The translations under genes were made by a program, and so were the position numbers. Below, piece by piece: positions 25,401 to 33,509 of a stretch of 64,000 nt of DNA. Below the pieces are notes generated by a model. That model was not told the origin of the DNA and ran no database searches. It saw only the letters and a program-made list of their open reading frames with translations. Source of the stretch: Pseudarthrobacter sp. NIBRBAC000502772 (GTDB lineage: Bacteria; Actinomycetota; Actinomycetes; Actinomycetales; Micrococcaceae); NCBI RefSeq assembly GCF_006517235.1, contig NZ_CP041188.1, positions 2,232,001 to 2,296,000 of the forward strand, read 5' to 3'. Each line of letters starts with the position of its first letter. Within the stretch, counting starts at the first letter, position 1.

Positions 25401-25909
25401 CCCAGCTGGTGGCGGAGCTGATTGGCCGAAAGGTCACCGGCTGGAGCATGCCCCGCGGCGAACGTCCGCGGACCTACCCGCACCACGCCCCGCGAGGTCC
25501 GGTGATCATCCTCGCCGATGAATTTGCCGGGTCCGACGGCGACATCATCACCCAGGTCTCCAAACTGCGGGGGATCGGCCCGGTGATCGGCACGCGCACC
25601 TGGGGCGGAGTGGTGGGGATCGACAACAGGTTCTCCCTGGCCGACGGTACCGGGGTGACCCAGCCGCGGTACGCCACCTGGTTCGGCGGCGGCGTGGGCT
25701 GGTCCGTGGAAAACTATGGAGTGGACCCCGACATCGAAGTGCTCTACCCGCCGCACGCCTACGCCGCCGGTCGGGATCCCCAGCTGGAATACGGCATCGG
25801 TGCGCTCAAGGAAATGATCCAGGAGCTGCCCACCGACAAGCCCCCGGTCCGCGAAGGCTACCGCCGCCTGAAGCCCGCACCGCTGCCGGCCCGCCGGCAC
25901 GGCGAATAG
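22415..25909 (+). CDS. Tricorn-type S41 family protease
   Basis: 1164 residues matching Tricorn protease, a large cytosolic enzyme that trims peptides released by the proteasome or other proteases. N-terminal WD40-like beta-propeller repeats (PRFTPDGKRLVW, SPSFTPDGKFLAFLS) fill about residues 1-670. A core with a PDZ domain and the C1/C2 protease folds follows. Likely catalytic residues are His814 in LGTSHAYV and Ser1040 in AGSDGDII, with a later acidic NYGVDPDIEV segment. An Ala/Pro-rich insertion (about residues 370-430) interrupts the propellers. ATG 22415 follows TATGAT by 6 nt, suggesting a leaderless mRNA; the frame's upstream extension overlaps the epimerase gene antisense and is not coding. 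Confidence 0.93.
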   Translation: MTSSSYFRFPHVHGDLVTFVAEDDVWIAPLSGGRAWRVSSLQLPARNPRFTPDGKRLVWTVIQGTAPEVVSAEVDGGGYRQLTYFGHATTRVKGFTAAGDAVVTSAFRQAESRHTYAYSVPVDGGSAEELPFGPVESVAFGPEVGDERPVVLASVLSREPAWWKRYRGGTAGKLWIDADGNGEFERLVPHLDGNLADPMWVDGRIAFLSDHEGYGNLYSVLPGGGDLRRHTDHEDFYVRHASTDGGRVIFESAGELWILHDLSSAAVRLDISLGSASQSRRPGLLKTSKHLGTVVPDDSGSASAVEAHGTLHWLRHQDGPSRIVEATPGVRARLPRPLDGGRLAYVADHDGVEAIYIKEIAAQVPDTVVPAVTAAPAAVPAAAARDQLEAPLPRPVPAAASSAPVTADVVVSVPDDSRAEDSPADTAHGPSEADVDAGRAGLPTRIAFPKPSRASALEASPDGRWLAVGTSFGDVYVADTATGDLALVTSIGEGSIAELAWSPDSQWLAWSEPVTSFGSRSRLRLANAADLAGGIVEVTDGRFCDGSPSFTPDGKFLAFLSNRSFDPVYDGHSFDLSFPSPIKPYLVALAATTPSPFGPAVDLSPAAHTDSADTTDADAAAGPAVRVDPAGLAHRVIGVPVPQGNYTSLTSTEGALLWLDWALAGVTGDGKASQEDKDARPSLVRFDLARRKSATLVEALDSYRLSGDGKKVVLVNDKQVSVVPSAAKADEESGQLVKVDLGRIRVMMDPLSVWGQAFDEAWRLQRDFFWAEDMAGQDWESIHKRYRPIVDRLGSHDDLVDLLWELHGELGTSHAYVRPAAVTENGSNGQGRLGADFAFTPAGWEITRILAGESSDPLATSPLTRPGAAAMAGDVVLAIDGVPLSATVSPAMQLVGAAGRAVELTLRNGAGHGVEAGEQRRIAVIPVKDEERLRYQEWVAANRRIVREASGGRYGYLHIPDMMANGWAQLHRDLDTETALDGLIVDVRRNRGGHTSQLVAELIGRKVTGWSMPRGERPRTYPHHAPRGPVIILADEFAGSDGDIITQVSKLRGIGPVIGTRTWGGVVGIDNRFSLADGTGVTQPRYATWFGGGVGWSVENYGVDPDIEVLYPPHAYAAGRDPQLEYGIGALKEMIQELPTDKPPVREGYRRLKPAPLPARRHGE

Positions 25910-25937
25910 GCCTGCCCGGCGCCAACAGAAACAAAGA

Positions 25938-25978
25938 AGGCCCTGCCCCGCCCGGATAGTCCGGGCGAGGCAGGGCCT
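25938..25978. terminator. Hairpin between Tricorn and OsmC genes
   Basis: AGGCCCTGCC (25938-25947) pairs with GGCAGGGCCT (25969-25978), with an inner CGCCCGG/CCGGGCG stem. It lies between convergent genes. U-tracts are poor, so it is a GC-rich bidirectional terminator candidate. Confidence 0.7.
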
Positions 25979-26034
25979 GCTCTGTCTCAGGAGCCCTCAG
26001 CGTTCATAGCGAACGCGGCAGAGTCCTGGCTGGA

Positions 26035-26463
26035 TCAGGACTGCAGGGTAGCGTCCAGGGTGATGTCGATGCTGGCCAGCGCGCCGGAAACCGGGCAGCC
26101 AACCTTGGCTTCGCTGGCGATCTTCTGGAATTCCTCTTCGGAGATGCCGGGAATCTTTGCGGACACCGTCAGGTGGCTGCCGGTGATGCCGGTGCCGGGA
26201 ACGAAGGTCACGTCGGCCTTGGTGTTGACTTCTTCCGGAGCATGTCCGGCCTGGGCGAGCATATTGCTGAACGCCATCGAGAAGCAGCTCGCGTGCGCTG
26301 CGGCGATGAGTTCTTCCGGGCTGGTCTTGCCCTCGGCCGCTTCGGTGCGGGCCTTCCAGGTAACCTCAAATGTGCCCAGGCCGGAGCTGTCCAGCGTGGT
26401 CTGACCCGACCCCGTGATCAGGTCGCCGTTCCATACTGTGTGCGCGGTGCGTGTTGCTGCCAT
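26035..26463 (-). CDS. OsmC/Ohr family peroxiredoxin
   Basis: Thiol-dependent hydroperoxide reductase of the OsmC subgroup, 142 residues. Both redox cysteines are present: C60 in AAHASCFSMAFS (resolving/peroxidatic helix) and C123 in KVGCPVSGAL. The N-terminal WNGDLITGSG and SPEELIAAAHASC signatures are typical. Some OsmC enzymes use lipoylated proteins as electron donors, which is notable beside sucB and lpdA, but that link is inference. The ATG at 26463 has GAGGAG 6 nt upstream; the in-frame GTG at 26469 overlaps that ribosome site and is rejected. Confidence 0.93.
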   Translation of the reverse strand: MAATRTAHTVWNGDLITGSGQTTLDSSGLGTFEVTWKARTEAAEGKTSPEELIAAAHASCFSMAFSNMLAQAGHAPEEVNTKADVTFVPGTGITGSHLTVSAKIPGISEEEFQKIASEAKVGCPVSGALASIDITLDATLQS

Positions 26464-26627
26464 GTCCACTCCTCAAAGTCGGTTCGAACCGGGACCGGCC
26501 GTTGCCTGGCCCCGCCGGTTCCAATCCTAGGGATTGAGCGGCGGCCGTGCACAGGGTGTCCGCTCTCAGTGGATTGTGACTGGACAACCCAGCCGCGTGG
26601 CGCTCACCGCTAGGCCGTTAAAACAGC

Positions 26628-26664
26628 GACGGCGCCGCACCCCACAGAGGGGGGCGGCGCCGTC
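26628..26664 (-). terminator. Intrinsic terminator downstream of the 26685-27035 gene
   Basis: GACGGCGCCGC (26628-26638) pairs with GCGGCGCCGTC (26654-26664). On the minus strand a TTTTAA tract follows. Confidence 0.8.
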
Positions 26665-26684
26665 GTGAGCGGTTCAGCCGGCGT

Positions 26685-27035
26685 TCAGTTCCACATCGTG
26701 GCGATGGCCACGTTAAGCAGTGCAAGTCCGCCAACTCCGTGGGCCAGGCCCTTGCTGATGTCCTCGCCCTTTTTGTATTTGCGGCGGCCGATGAAAGCCA
26801 GCACGCCGACGGCCAGGGCGATCGCGAACTTGATGCCCAGCTTGAAGTAATTCGCGTCCATGTCCAGGGACGGGATCAGGCCCATCAGCACGATGCCGGT
26901 GATGAGCTGAAGAGCTGCGCCGTCGAACTGCCGGGGGTGGACCGTGGGGGTTTTCATGTTCCCGATCCAGATTCCGACGATCATGGCGGCGCCGACGATG
27001 TGCAGGAAGACCACGATGTTGTACACGATAATCAT
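26685..27035 (-). CDS. Small four-helix membrane protein, putative BlaI-regulon member
   Basis: 116 residues with four hydrophobic helices: IVVFLHIVGAAMIVGIWIG (about 7-25), LQLITGIVLMGLIP (about 43-56), FAIALAVGVLAFIG (about 70-84) and GVGGLALLNVAIATMW at the C-terminus. The intramembrane His12 in the FLHIVGAAM context resembles small haem- or copper-linked membrane families such as CopD/DUF2269, but I cannot assign it. The ATG is 6 nt after TAGACT on the minus strand (leaderless). A TTCTAC-N5-GTAGTA dyad lies over the -35 region, one base from the operators upstream of cydA. This suggests co-regulation with cytochrome bd. Confidence 0.7.
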   Translation of the reverse strand: MIIVYNIVVFLHIVGAAMIVGIWIGNMKTPTVHPRQFDGAALQLITGIVLMGLIPSLDMDANYFKLGIKFAIALAVGVLAFIGRRKYKKGEDISKGLAHGVGGLALLNVAIATMWN

Positions 27036-27055
27036 GCGACCAGTCTACGCAGGGG

Positions 27056-27072
27056 TTCTACATCATGTAGTA
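27056..27072. promoter_or_regulatory. BlaI/MecI-type operator upstream of the small membrane gene
   Basis: TTCTACATCATGTAGTA matches TTCTAC-N5-GTAGAA at 11 of 12 arm positions. It begins 8 nt upstream of the putative -10 element (27042-27047, minus strand), where a bound repressor would block the -35 region. Confidence 0.6.
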
Positions 27073-27125
27073 AGGCCGGCCGCAGAGTTTCTGTGTCGGC
27101 GGATTCAGCGCTGCGCCTTAAACCG

Positions 27126-27179
27126 CGACGGCGGCGCACGCCTTCCGGTGGTTTCCCACCGGCGCGTGCACCGCCGTCG
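27126..27179 (-). terminator. Intrinsic terminator downstream of sucB
   Basis: A long GC stem (CGACGGCGG at 27126-27134 with CCGCCGTCG at 27171-27179, continuing inward) and an apical CCGGTGG/CCACCGG stem. On the minus strand TTTAAGG follows. It lies 18 nt after the sucB stop. Confidence 0.75.
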
Positions 27180-27197
27180 TTCGGTTCTGGCCTGGGG

Positions 27198-28925
27198 CTA
27201 GAGTCCCAGGTCGGCCTCGAAGGCGCCTTCTTCAAGGCGGGCCTTCAGGGTCTGGAGGAAGCGGCCTGCATCCGCGCCGTCCACCAGGCGGTGGTCGTAC
27301 GTGAGGGACAGGTACATCATGGAGCGGATGGCGATCGAGTCGTCACCGTTCTCATCGGCCACCACCACGGGGCGCTTGACGATCGCGCCCGTGCCCAGGA
27401 TGCCGACCTGAGGCTGGTTGATGATCGGGGTGTCGAACAGGGCGCCGACGGAACCGATGTTGGTGATGCTGAACGTTCCGCCGGACAGTTCGTCCGGGCC
27501 GATCTTGCCGTCGCGGGTGCGCCCGGCAACGTCGGCGATCTTGGCGGCCAGTCCGGCCAGGTTCAGGTTGCCGGCATCGGTGACGACCGGAACCAGGAGG
27601 CCCTTGTCCGTGTCCACTGCGATCGCCAGGTGCTCGGCGTTGTGGTACGTGATTTCCTGCTTGTCCTCGTCGTACGCAGCGTTGAGCTTTGGGTGCTGCT
27701 TGAGGGCCTCGGCCACGGCCTTGGCAATGAACGGCAGGAAGGTGAGCTTGACGCCGTTCTGGGCCAGGAACGAGTTCTTGGCCTTCAGGCGGAGCTTGGC
27801 CACCTTAGTCATGTCCACTTCATGCACCTGCGTGAGCTGCGTGGAGATTTCGAGGGATTCGCGCATACGGCGGGCGATGACCTGCCGGATGCGGGGAGCC
27901 TTTTGCGTGGTGCCACGCAAGGAGGAGGCAGCCGGACCGGCCGGAGCGGCGGCCGGCTTCGCCGGTGCAGCTGCGGGGGGAGCGGCCTTGGCTTCTGCCG
28001 CGGCGAGGACGTCCTGCTTGCGGATGCGCCCACCGACGCCGGTTCCGGACAGCGATGCGACGTCCACGCCGTGCTGGTTGGCCAGCTTCCGGACCAGGGG
28101 AGTCACGTAGCCGGACTCGCCGCCGGCAGCAGGCTCGGCCGCGGGTGCCGGGGCTGTAACGGGAGCAGGGGCAGCTGCCGCAGCACGTGCCGCCGGAGCA
28201 GCCTCTGCCTTGGGTGCTTCGGGTGCCGGTGCGGCTGCGGGGGCCGGTGCGGCAGGCGCGGCGGCGGGTGCCGGCGCTGCTGCTGGTGCCGGTGCGGAGG
28301 CTGCGGGGGCTGCCGCGCCGGAGCCGATGACAGCGAGGACGGCGCCAACTTCGGCGGTTTCGTCTTCGTTGACCCGGATTTCCTGCAGCGTTCCCGCGAC
28401 GGGGGACGGGATTTCGGTGTCAACCTTGTCCGTGGATACCTCGAGCAGCGGTTCGTCCACTGCAACGGAGTCGCCCACGGCCTTCAGCCAGCGGGTGACG
28501 GTTCCTTCGGTGACGCTTTCGCCCAGTGCCGGGAGGGTGACGTCGTGGCTTTCGCCGTCCGAAGCTGCGGGTGCAGCCGCTGCGGGAGCTTCTGCAGCCG
28601 GTGCTTCTGCGGCCGGGGCCTCTGCAGCCGGTGCGGCGGGGGCTTCCTCGGCCGGTGCTGCTGCTTCGGGGGCTGCGCCGCCGCCGGAGCCGTCGCCGAT
28701 ACGGACCAGGGGAGCGCCTACTTCAGCGGTCTCGTCTTCGGCTACGAGGATTTCCTCGATGATGCCGGCAATCGGAGAGGGGATTTCGGTGTCTACTTTG
28801 TCGGTGGAGACCTCGAGCAGCGGTTCGTCCACCTCTACCCGGTCACCTACCTGCTTGAGCCAGCGGGTGACGGTTCCTTCGGTGACGCTCTCACCGAGGG
28901 CGGGCAAGTTAACGGATTCAGACAT
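27198..28925 (-). CDS. sucB: 2-oxoglutarate dehydrogenase complex E2 (dihydrolipoamide acyltransferase)
   Basis: E2 core of 2-oxo acid dehydrogenase complexes: transfers acyl groups from lipoyl arms to CoA. 575 residues: lipoyl domain 1 (about 2-78, lipoyl Lys43 in STDKVD), an Ala/Pro/Glu linker, lipoyl domain 2 (about 126-202, Lys167), a long Ala/Pro linker, an E1/E3-binding domain (about 273-308) and the catalytic domain with [10 protein letters not shown] (His545, Asp549). Two lipoyl domains is the actinobacterial arrangement, where this protein (SucB/DlaT) may serve both pyruvate and oxoglutarate dehydrogenases. Lpd lies upstream in the same orientation, and LipA/LipB, also in this window, would lipoylate it. 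A hairpin separates it from lpdA. Confidence 0.95.
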   Translation of the reverse strand: MSESVNLPALGESVTEGTVTRWLKQVGDRVEVDEPLLEVSTDKVDTEIPSPIAGIIEEILVAEDETAEVGAPLVRIGDGSGGGAAPEAAAPAEEAPAAPAAEAPAAEAPAAEAPAAAAPAASDGESHDVTLPALGESVTEGTVTRWLKAVGDSVAVDEPLLEVSTDKVDTEIPSPVAGTLQEIRVNEDETAEVGAVLAVIGSGAAAPAASAPAPAAAPAPAAAPAAPAPAAAPAPEAPKAEAAPAARAAAAAPAPVTAPAPAAEPAAGGESGYVTPLVRKLANQHGVDVASLSGTGVGGRIRKQDVLAAAEAKAAPPAAAPAKPAAAPAGPAASSLRGTTQKAPRIRQVIARRMRESLEISTQLTQVHEVDMTKVAKLRLKAKNSFLAQNGVKLTFLPFIAKAVAEALKQHPKLNAAYDEDKQEITYHNAEHLAIAVDTDKGLLVPVVTDAGNLNLAGLAAKIADVAGRTRDGKIGPDELSGGTFSITNIGSVGALFDTPIINQPQVGILGTGAIVKRPVVVADENGDDSIAIRSMMYLSLTYDHRLVDGADAGRFLQTLKARLEEGAFEADLGL

Positions 28926-28980
28926 GTCGTCCCCGTTCTCCTTATTGATCTTTTGTGCGGATGATGGCTGGCTTGTTCGA

Positions 28981-29019
28981 GCTTAGTGCACCCGGCGGGT
29001 CACGCCGGGTGCACCAAGC
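28981..29019. terminator. Hairpin between lpdA and sucB
   Basis: GTGCACCCGGCG and CGCCGGGTGCAC form a perfect 12-bp stem around a 5-nt loop, extended by GCTT/AAGC. It follows lpdA by about 30 nt and precedes sucB by about 55 nt, so it may terminate or attenuate read-through. Confidence 0.65.
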
Positions 29020-29049
29020 CCTGTTGTCTTGCTGTGCTGCTGGCTGTAA

Positions 29050-30432
29050 TTAGCCGTGAAGCGGGCGACCGGCCAGGGCCATTGCGGCCTCGCCGAGTGC
29101 CTCGTTCTGCGTCGGGTGCGCGTGGATGAGTCCGGCAACATCTTCCGGGTAGGCTTCCCAGTTGACGATCAGCTGGGCTTCGCCGATCTGCTCGCCGACG
29201 CGGGTGCCGATCATGTGGACGCCAACAACCGGGCCGTCTTTTTCGCGGACGAACTTGATGATGCCGCCCGTGCCCAGAATGGCGCTCTTGCCGTTTCCGG
29301 CCAGGTTGTATTCCGTGCTTTCAACCTTGTCTTCGCCGAACTTCTCCTTGGCGGCCTTCTCGGAGTATCCCACCGAGGCAATCTCGGGATCGCAGAAGGT
29401 GACCTTGGGGACGTTGATGTCGTCGACAACCACGGGCTTCATGCCGGCGATTTCTTCGGCGACGAAGATGCCCTGCTGGAATCCGCGGTGTGCCAGCTGC
29501 ACGCCGGGAACGATGTCGCCGACGGCGTAGACGTTGCCGACGCCGGTGTGGAGCCGTTCGTTGGTGATGACAAAGCCGCGGTCAATGGTGACGCCCGCTT
29601 CTTCGAACCCCAGGCCCGCCGTGGACGGTCCCCGTCCGACAGCCACGAGCAGAAGGTCCGCTTCGAAGGTCTTGCCGTCCACCAGGGTGACCTTGACGCC
29701 GTCGTTGTCCTGCTCGACGCCCTGGAAGAAGGTGCCGGTGTTGAACTTGATGCCGCGCTTCTTGAAGGTGCGCTCCAGGACCTTGATGATCGAAGCGTCC
29801 TCGTTGGGCACCAGGGACGGCAGGCCCTCAACGATGGTGACGTCCACGCCGAAGGACTTCCATACTGAAGCGAATTCGACGCCGATGACGCCGCCGCCCA
29901 GGACGATGACGCTCTTGGGCACGTAGTCCATCTTCAGGGCTTCGTCAGAGGTGATCACGCGGCCGCCGATCTCCAGGCCCGGAAGGGAGCGGGAGTACGA
30001 GCCGGTGGCGAGGACGATGTTCTTGCCCTTATAGGCCGTGCCGTTCACGGTGATGGTGTCCGGGGCGGTGAGCTTGCCTTCGCCCTCAATGACGGTGATG
30101 CCCTTGCCCTTGATCAGACCCTGCAGGCCCTTGAACTTACCGGCAACGATGCCGTCCTTATAGGCGTTCACGGCGGTCATGTCGATGGACTGGAGCTCCA
30201 CGTTCACGCCGTACTTGGCGCCGTCGCGGGCGTGGTCGGCAACTTCTGCGGAGTGCAGCAGGGCCTTGGTGGGGATACAGCCGTTGTGCAGGCAGGTGCC
30301 GCCCAGTTTGGCCTTCTCAACCAGACCAACGGTCAAGCCAAGCTGTACGGCACGCAGGGCCGTGGCGTATCCGCCGCTGCCGCCACCTAGTACCAGGATG
30401 TCGAATTCTTGCGCAGTTGCCTGATCGGCCAC
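29050..30432 (-). CDS. lpdA: Dihydrolipoyl dehydrogenase (E3)
   Basis: FAD-dependent oxidoreductase that reoxidises dihydrolipoyl groups of E2 and GcvH, passing electrons to NAD+. 460 residues. The FAD loop GGGSGGYATALRAVQLG lies at about 16-32, the redox disulfide is C47/C52 in GGTCLHNGCIPTK, and the NAD loop is GGGVIGVEFA. The C-terminal dimer motif HAHPTQNEALGE carries His439 and Glu444, the acid-base pair. It is adjacent to sucB, its complex partner. Upstream (30433-30714) about 280 bp separate it from pepA, with no gene seen and only a short GGGTTC/GAACCC repeat. Confidence 0.96.
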   Translation of the reverse strand: MADQATAQEFDILVLGGGSGGYATALRAVQLGLTVGLVEKAKLGGTCLHNGCIPTKALLHSAEVADHARDGAKYGVNVELQSIDMTAVNAYKDGIVAGKFKGLQGLIKGKGITVIEGEGKLTAPDTITVNGTAYKGKNIVLATGSYSRSLPGLEIGGRVITSDEALKMDYVPKSVIVLGGGVIGVEFASVWKSFGVDVTIVEGLPSLVPNEDASIIKVLERTFKKRGIKFNTGTFFQGVEQDNDGVKVTLVDGKTFEADLLLVAVGRGPSTAGLGFEEAGVTIDRGFVITNERLHTGVGNVYAVGDIVPGVQLAHRGFQQGIFVAEEIAGMKPVVVDDINVPKVTFCDPEIASVGYSEKAAKEKFGEDKVESTEYNLAGNGKSAILGTGGIIKFVREKDGPVVGVHMIGTRVGEQIGEAQLIVNWEAYPEDVAGLIHAHPTQNEALGEAAMALAGRPLHG

Positions 30433-30714
30433 TTAGACGCTCCCTCGCGTGAACGATGACGCGATCGTGCGCATCATCTGGTCTTGGAACTTGTACTGCC
30501 GTGATTATGTCAGCAGGCAGGTTCTCGTGCATTTGTGACTACAGGGGTTCACCTTAGCGAACCCCTCATCCATGCTCCACCTTGGCGCCGCCTTTGTGGG
30601 GCGCTTGTGTCGAGTGTCACGCGGCCATGTGGCCAACGGATCACGGCCGGTTCTGCGGTCGCAGGTCAACGGCCGCGTGACAACTCAACAGCACAGGTCA
30701 GGGTTCCCCTGGGG

Positions 30715-32241
30715 TCAGGCGGCAGCCGCCAGGATGTCCTCCACGTAGGCAACCAGTGTGCGGACCGTGCAGCCCGTGCCCTGCTTGTGGGTGTAGCCGT
30801 AAGGGCTTCCGTTGTTGAAGGAGGGGCCGGCGATGTCGATGTGCGCCCAGGGGATCTGCTCCCCGTCTTTGGCCTTGCCCACAAACTCGCGCAGGAAGAC
30901 AGCCGCGGTCATCATGCCGCCGTGACGCTCACCGATATTGGCGAGGTCGGCCACCTGGGAGTCGATGCTCGGGCGCAGTTCCTCCGGCAGCGGCATGGGC
31001 CACACCAGCTCGCCCGCACGGTCGGCGGCGGCCTTGAGCGGTCCGGTGACACTGTCAGAGCCCATCACGCCGGCGGTCCTGTTGCCGAGGGCGATGAGCT
31101 GCGCACCGGTGAGGGTGGCGACGTCGATGATGGCGTCAGGGTATTCGAGGCTCGCTGCGACGATGCCATCTGCCATGACCAGGCGGCCCTCGGCATCGGT
31201 GTTCAGCACCTCAACGGTCTTGCCGCCGAACATGGTAAGGACATCCGCCGGCCGTGAGGCCGCACCGGAGGGCATGTTTTCCGCGATGCAGAGCCAGGCG
31301 GTCGCCTTCACCGGCAGGCCAAGTCCCGCGATGGCGAGCACAGTATTAAGTACGACGGCGGCGCCCGCCATATCGCTCTTCATGTCACCCATGCCAAGGG
31401 CCGGCTTGATCGAAATTCCGCCGGTGTCGAACGTGATGCCCTTGCCCACCAAGGCGATTTTTGCGGTGGCCTTTGCAGGGGCGTATTCGACCTTCACCAG
31501 GCGGGGCTGGCGCGTGGACCCCTTGCCCACGCCCATGATGCCGCCGAAGCCTTCCTTTTCCAGGCGCTTTTCGTCCCAGACCGTGACTTTAACAGGCAGG
31601 CCCTTGGACAGTTCCTTGGCGGCCTCGGCGAAGGATTCGGGGTAGAGGTGGCTGGGCGGCTGGTTGACCAGGGACCGAGTGGCGTTGACGGCTTTGCCGA
31701 TCAGGCCTGCCCGCGTCAGCGCAGAGCGGAGCGCATCATTGGCGGTAACGTCCGTGTAGATCACTGCGTTGCGGACCGGATCCTTCAGCCCGTCGTTGGA
31801 CGACCGGTACTCGGTGAACGAATAGGCTCCCAGGGCGGCACCTTCGGCGACCGCCGCGACGTCGGCGACTCCCGCCGTCGGGAGCGCGAGGACAACGGTG
31901 GGCAGGCCGCTGAGCTGGCGGACGGCAGAACCTGCGGCACGCCGCAGGGCCTCTTCGGTCAGCGGGCGGCCAGCGGCCACCTTGCCGACGCCGGCGAGGA
32001 CCAGGACCCCGGAACCCGTTTCCGGCAGGCCGGGCAGCCGGACGACCTGGTCAGCGGCGCCGGTGACGCCCAGGACCTTCAGGGAGTCTGTGAGCGCTTC
32101 AGCCGATTTTGCGGTCAGCGGATTCTCAAGCAGGACGGGGCCGTCCGTTCCCTGTCCCACGCCGATGACAACGGCGTCACTGGGGGTCCTCTTCAGGTCC
32201 TTGGCGAGGGTACTAAGGTTGATTTCAGTATTCTTGACCAC
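30715..32241 (-). CDS. pepA: Leucyl aminopeptidase (M17)
   Basis: Two-metal cytosolic exopeptidase releasing N-terminal residues from peptides. 508 residues: a variable N-terminal domain (about 1-170) and a catalytic C-terminal domain with VGKGITFDTGGISIKP (metal-ligand Lys and Asp), MKSDMAGAA and the family signature NTDAEGRLVMAD. The position of this gene upstream of the lipoate-complex genes mirrors M. tuberculosis pepB. GTG at 32241 is preferred because AGGAC lies 7 nt upstream; the frame's TTG at 32256 precedes that site. It would act after Tricorn or other proteases in peptide recycling. Confidence 0.94.
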   Translation of the reverse strand: MVKNTEINLSTLAKDLKRTPSDAVVIGVGQGTDGPVLLENPLTAKSAEALTDSLKVLGVTGAADQVVRLPGLPETGSGVLVLAGVGKVAAGRPLTEEALRRAAGSAVRQLSGLPTVVLALPTAGVADVAAVAEGAALGAYSFTEYRSSNDGLKDPVRNAVIYTDVTANDALRSALTRAGLIGKAVNATRSLVNQPPSHLYPESFAEAAKELSKGLPVKVTVWDEKRLEKEGFGGIMGVGKGSTRQPRLVKVEYAPAKATAKIALVGKGITFDTGGISIKPALGMGDMKSDMAGAAVVLNTVLAIAGLGLPVKATAWLCIAENMPSGAASRPADVLTMFGGKTVEVLNTDAEGRLVMADGIVAASLEYPDAIIDVATLTGAQLIALGNRTAGVMGSDSVTGPLKAAADRAGELVWPMPLPEELRPSIDSQVADLANIGERHGGMMTAAVFLREFVGKAKDGEQIPWAHIDIAGPSFNNGSPYGYTHKQGTGCTVRTLVAYVEDILAAAA

Positions 32242-32501
32242 GGGGTAAGTCCTCAATTCTCGAAAAGGCTGTTCGCGCTGGTATGGATGTCAGGCGCTCG
32301 GCCATGGAAATCCGGCGGCCGTCCGATCGGGACGTCGCCGGGGTGCCGGTAAACCCGTCCGGCGGGCCATTCACGATCGTAGCCGCTGCGGGCCGCGGCA
32401 GCGGAATCTCCTGAGACCTGCGCCACACCCGCTGGCGGAATTCAGGGGTGCCTGGCCGCGTTGTACAAGATATTCACCCGACTCCTTGAAAGGACGACGC
32501 C

Positions 32502-33440
32502 GTGCTTGAACGGATTTCCGGTTCCCTGCTGGACCCCGGTGCGCTCTATGCGAGCAACATCGAGCTGTTCCACAGCCCGGCGCTCCGCGGGCTGAACCTG
32601 GTGATGGGTTTCACCGGCTTCGCCGATGCCGGCCACGTGGTGAGGCAGATCAATGCGGAGCTCCTGGACACCCTCGACGCCGAGCCGGTGGCGGTGTTTG
32701 ACGCCGACCAGCTCATCGACTACCGGTCGCGGCGGCCCCACATCTCCTTTGTGGAGGATCACTTGCAGGACTATCAGCAGCCGAAGCTGGCGCTGTACCA
32801 GCTGACGGACGGGCTCGGCAGCCCCTTCCTGCTGCTGGCCGGTTTTGAACCCGACCTTCAATGGGAGCGGTTCGCGCGCGCCGTCGTCGGCATTGTGGAA
32901 AAGCTGGACGTGAACCTCGTGACCTGGATCCACTCCATTCCCATGCCGGTGCCGCACACGCGCCCGGTAGGTGTGACAGTCCACGGCAACCGTCCGGAAC
33001 TGATCGAGGGCATCTCGGTCTGGAAGCCCACCGTTGACGTTCCGGCGGCCGTGGGCCACATTCTGGAGCTGCGGCTGATGGAAGCCGGGCGCAATGTTGC
33101 CGGCTACGTGATCCACGTTCCGCACTACCTCGCTGAGGCGGAGTACCCGCCGGCCGCCGTAGCCGGACTCGAATTCCTCGGTGCCGCTACGTCCCTGATG
33201 CTGCCGGCGGACCGGCTGCGCGAAGCGGGCCGGGAAGTGGGCCGCCAGATCGCCGAGCAGGTGGCCGCCTCCGACGATGTGCAGCAGGTGGTCACCCGGC
33301 TGGAGGAGCGCTACGACGAGAAGGCCGAAGGCACCGTCCGGCGCTCCCTCCTGGCCGATGAAAATGACGAACTGCCCAACGGGGACGAACTGGGCGCGGC
33401 AGTGGAGGCCTACCTGGCCCGCGAGAACCCGCACCCGTAG
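32502..33440 (+). CDS. PAC2 family protein
   Basis: 312 residues of the PAC2 (proteasome assembly chaperone 2-like) family, widespread in actinobacteria and sometimes annotated as an ATP-grasp relative. Diagnostic segments are LNLVMGFTGFADAGHVVRQI, FDADQLIDYRSRRP and LLAGFEPDLQWERFA, and a C-terminal helical part is rich in Glu/Arg. Biochemical role undefined; a link to proteasome-type protein quality control is inferred only from the archaeal and eukaryotic family. The GTG start has AAAGGA about 8 nt upstream. It is divergent from pepA. Confidence 0.9.
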   Translation: MLERISGSLLDPGALYASNIELFHSPALRGLNLVMGFTGFADAGHVVRQINAELLDTLDAEPVAVFDADQLIDYRSRRPHISFVEDHLQDYQQPKLALYQLTDGLGSPFLLLAGFEPDLQWERFARAVVGIVEKLDVNLVTWIHSIPMPVPHTRPVGVTVHGNRPELIEGISVWKPTVDVPAAVGHILELRLMEAGRNVAGYVIHVPHYLAEAEYPPAAVAGLEFLGAATSLMLPADRLREAGREVGRQIAEQVAASDDVQQVVTRLEERYDEKAEGTVRRSLLADENDELPNGDELGAAVEAYLARENPHP

Positions 33441-33509
33441 CCCGCCCCGCGGCGTCCGCCTGGCAGACGCTTGCCCTGGTCCGGGCAGCAGCCCGGGCAT
33501 AATGAGGGG

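Noticed and set aside
26739..28964. Long plus-strand frame opposite sucB
   Set aside because: Antisense shadow of the Ala/Pro-rich sucB; the product is Gly/Cys/Arg-rich with no domain features.
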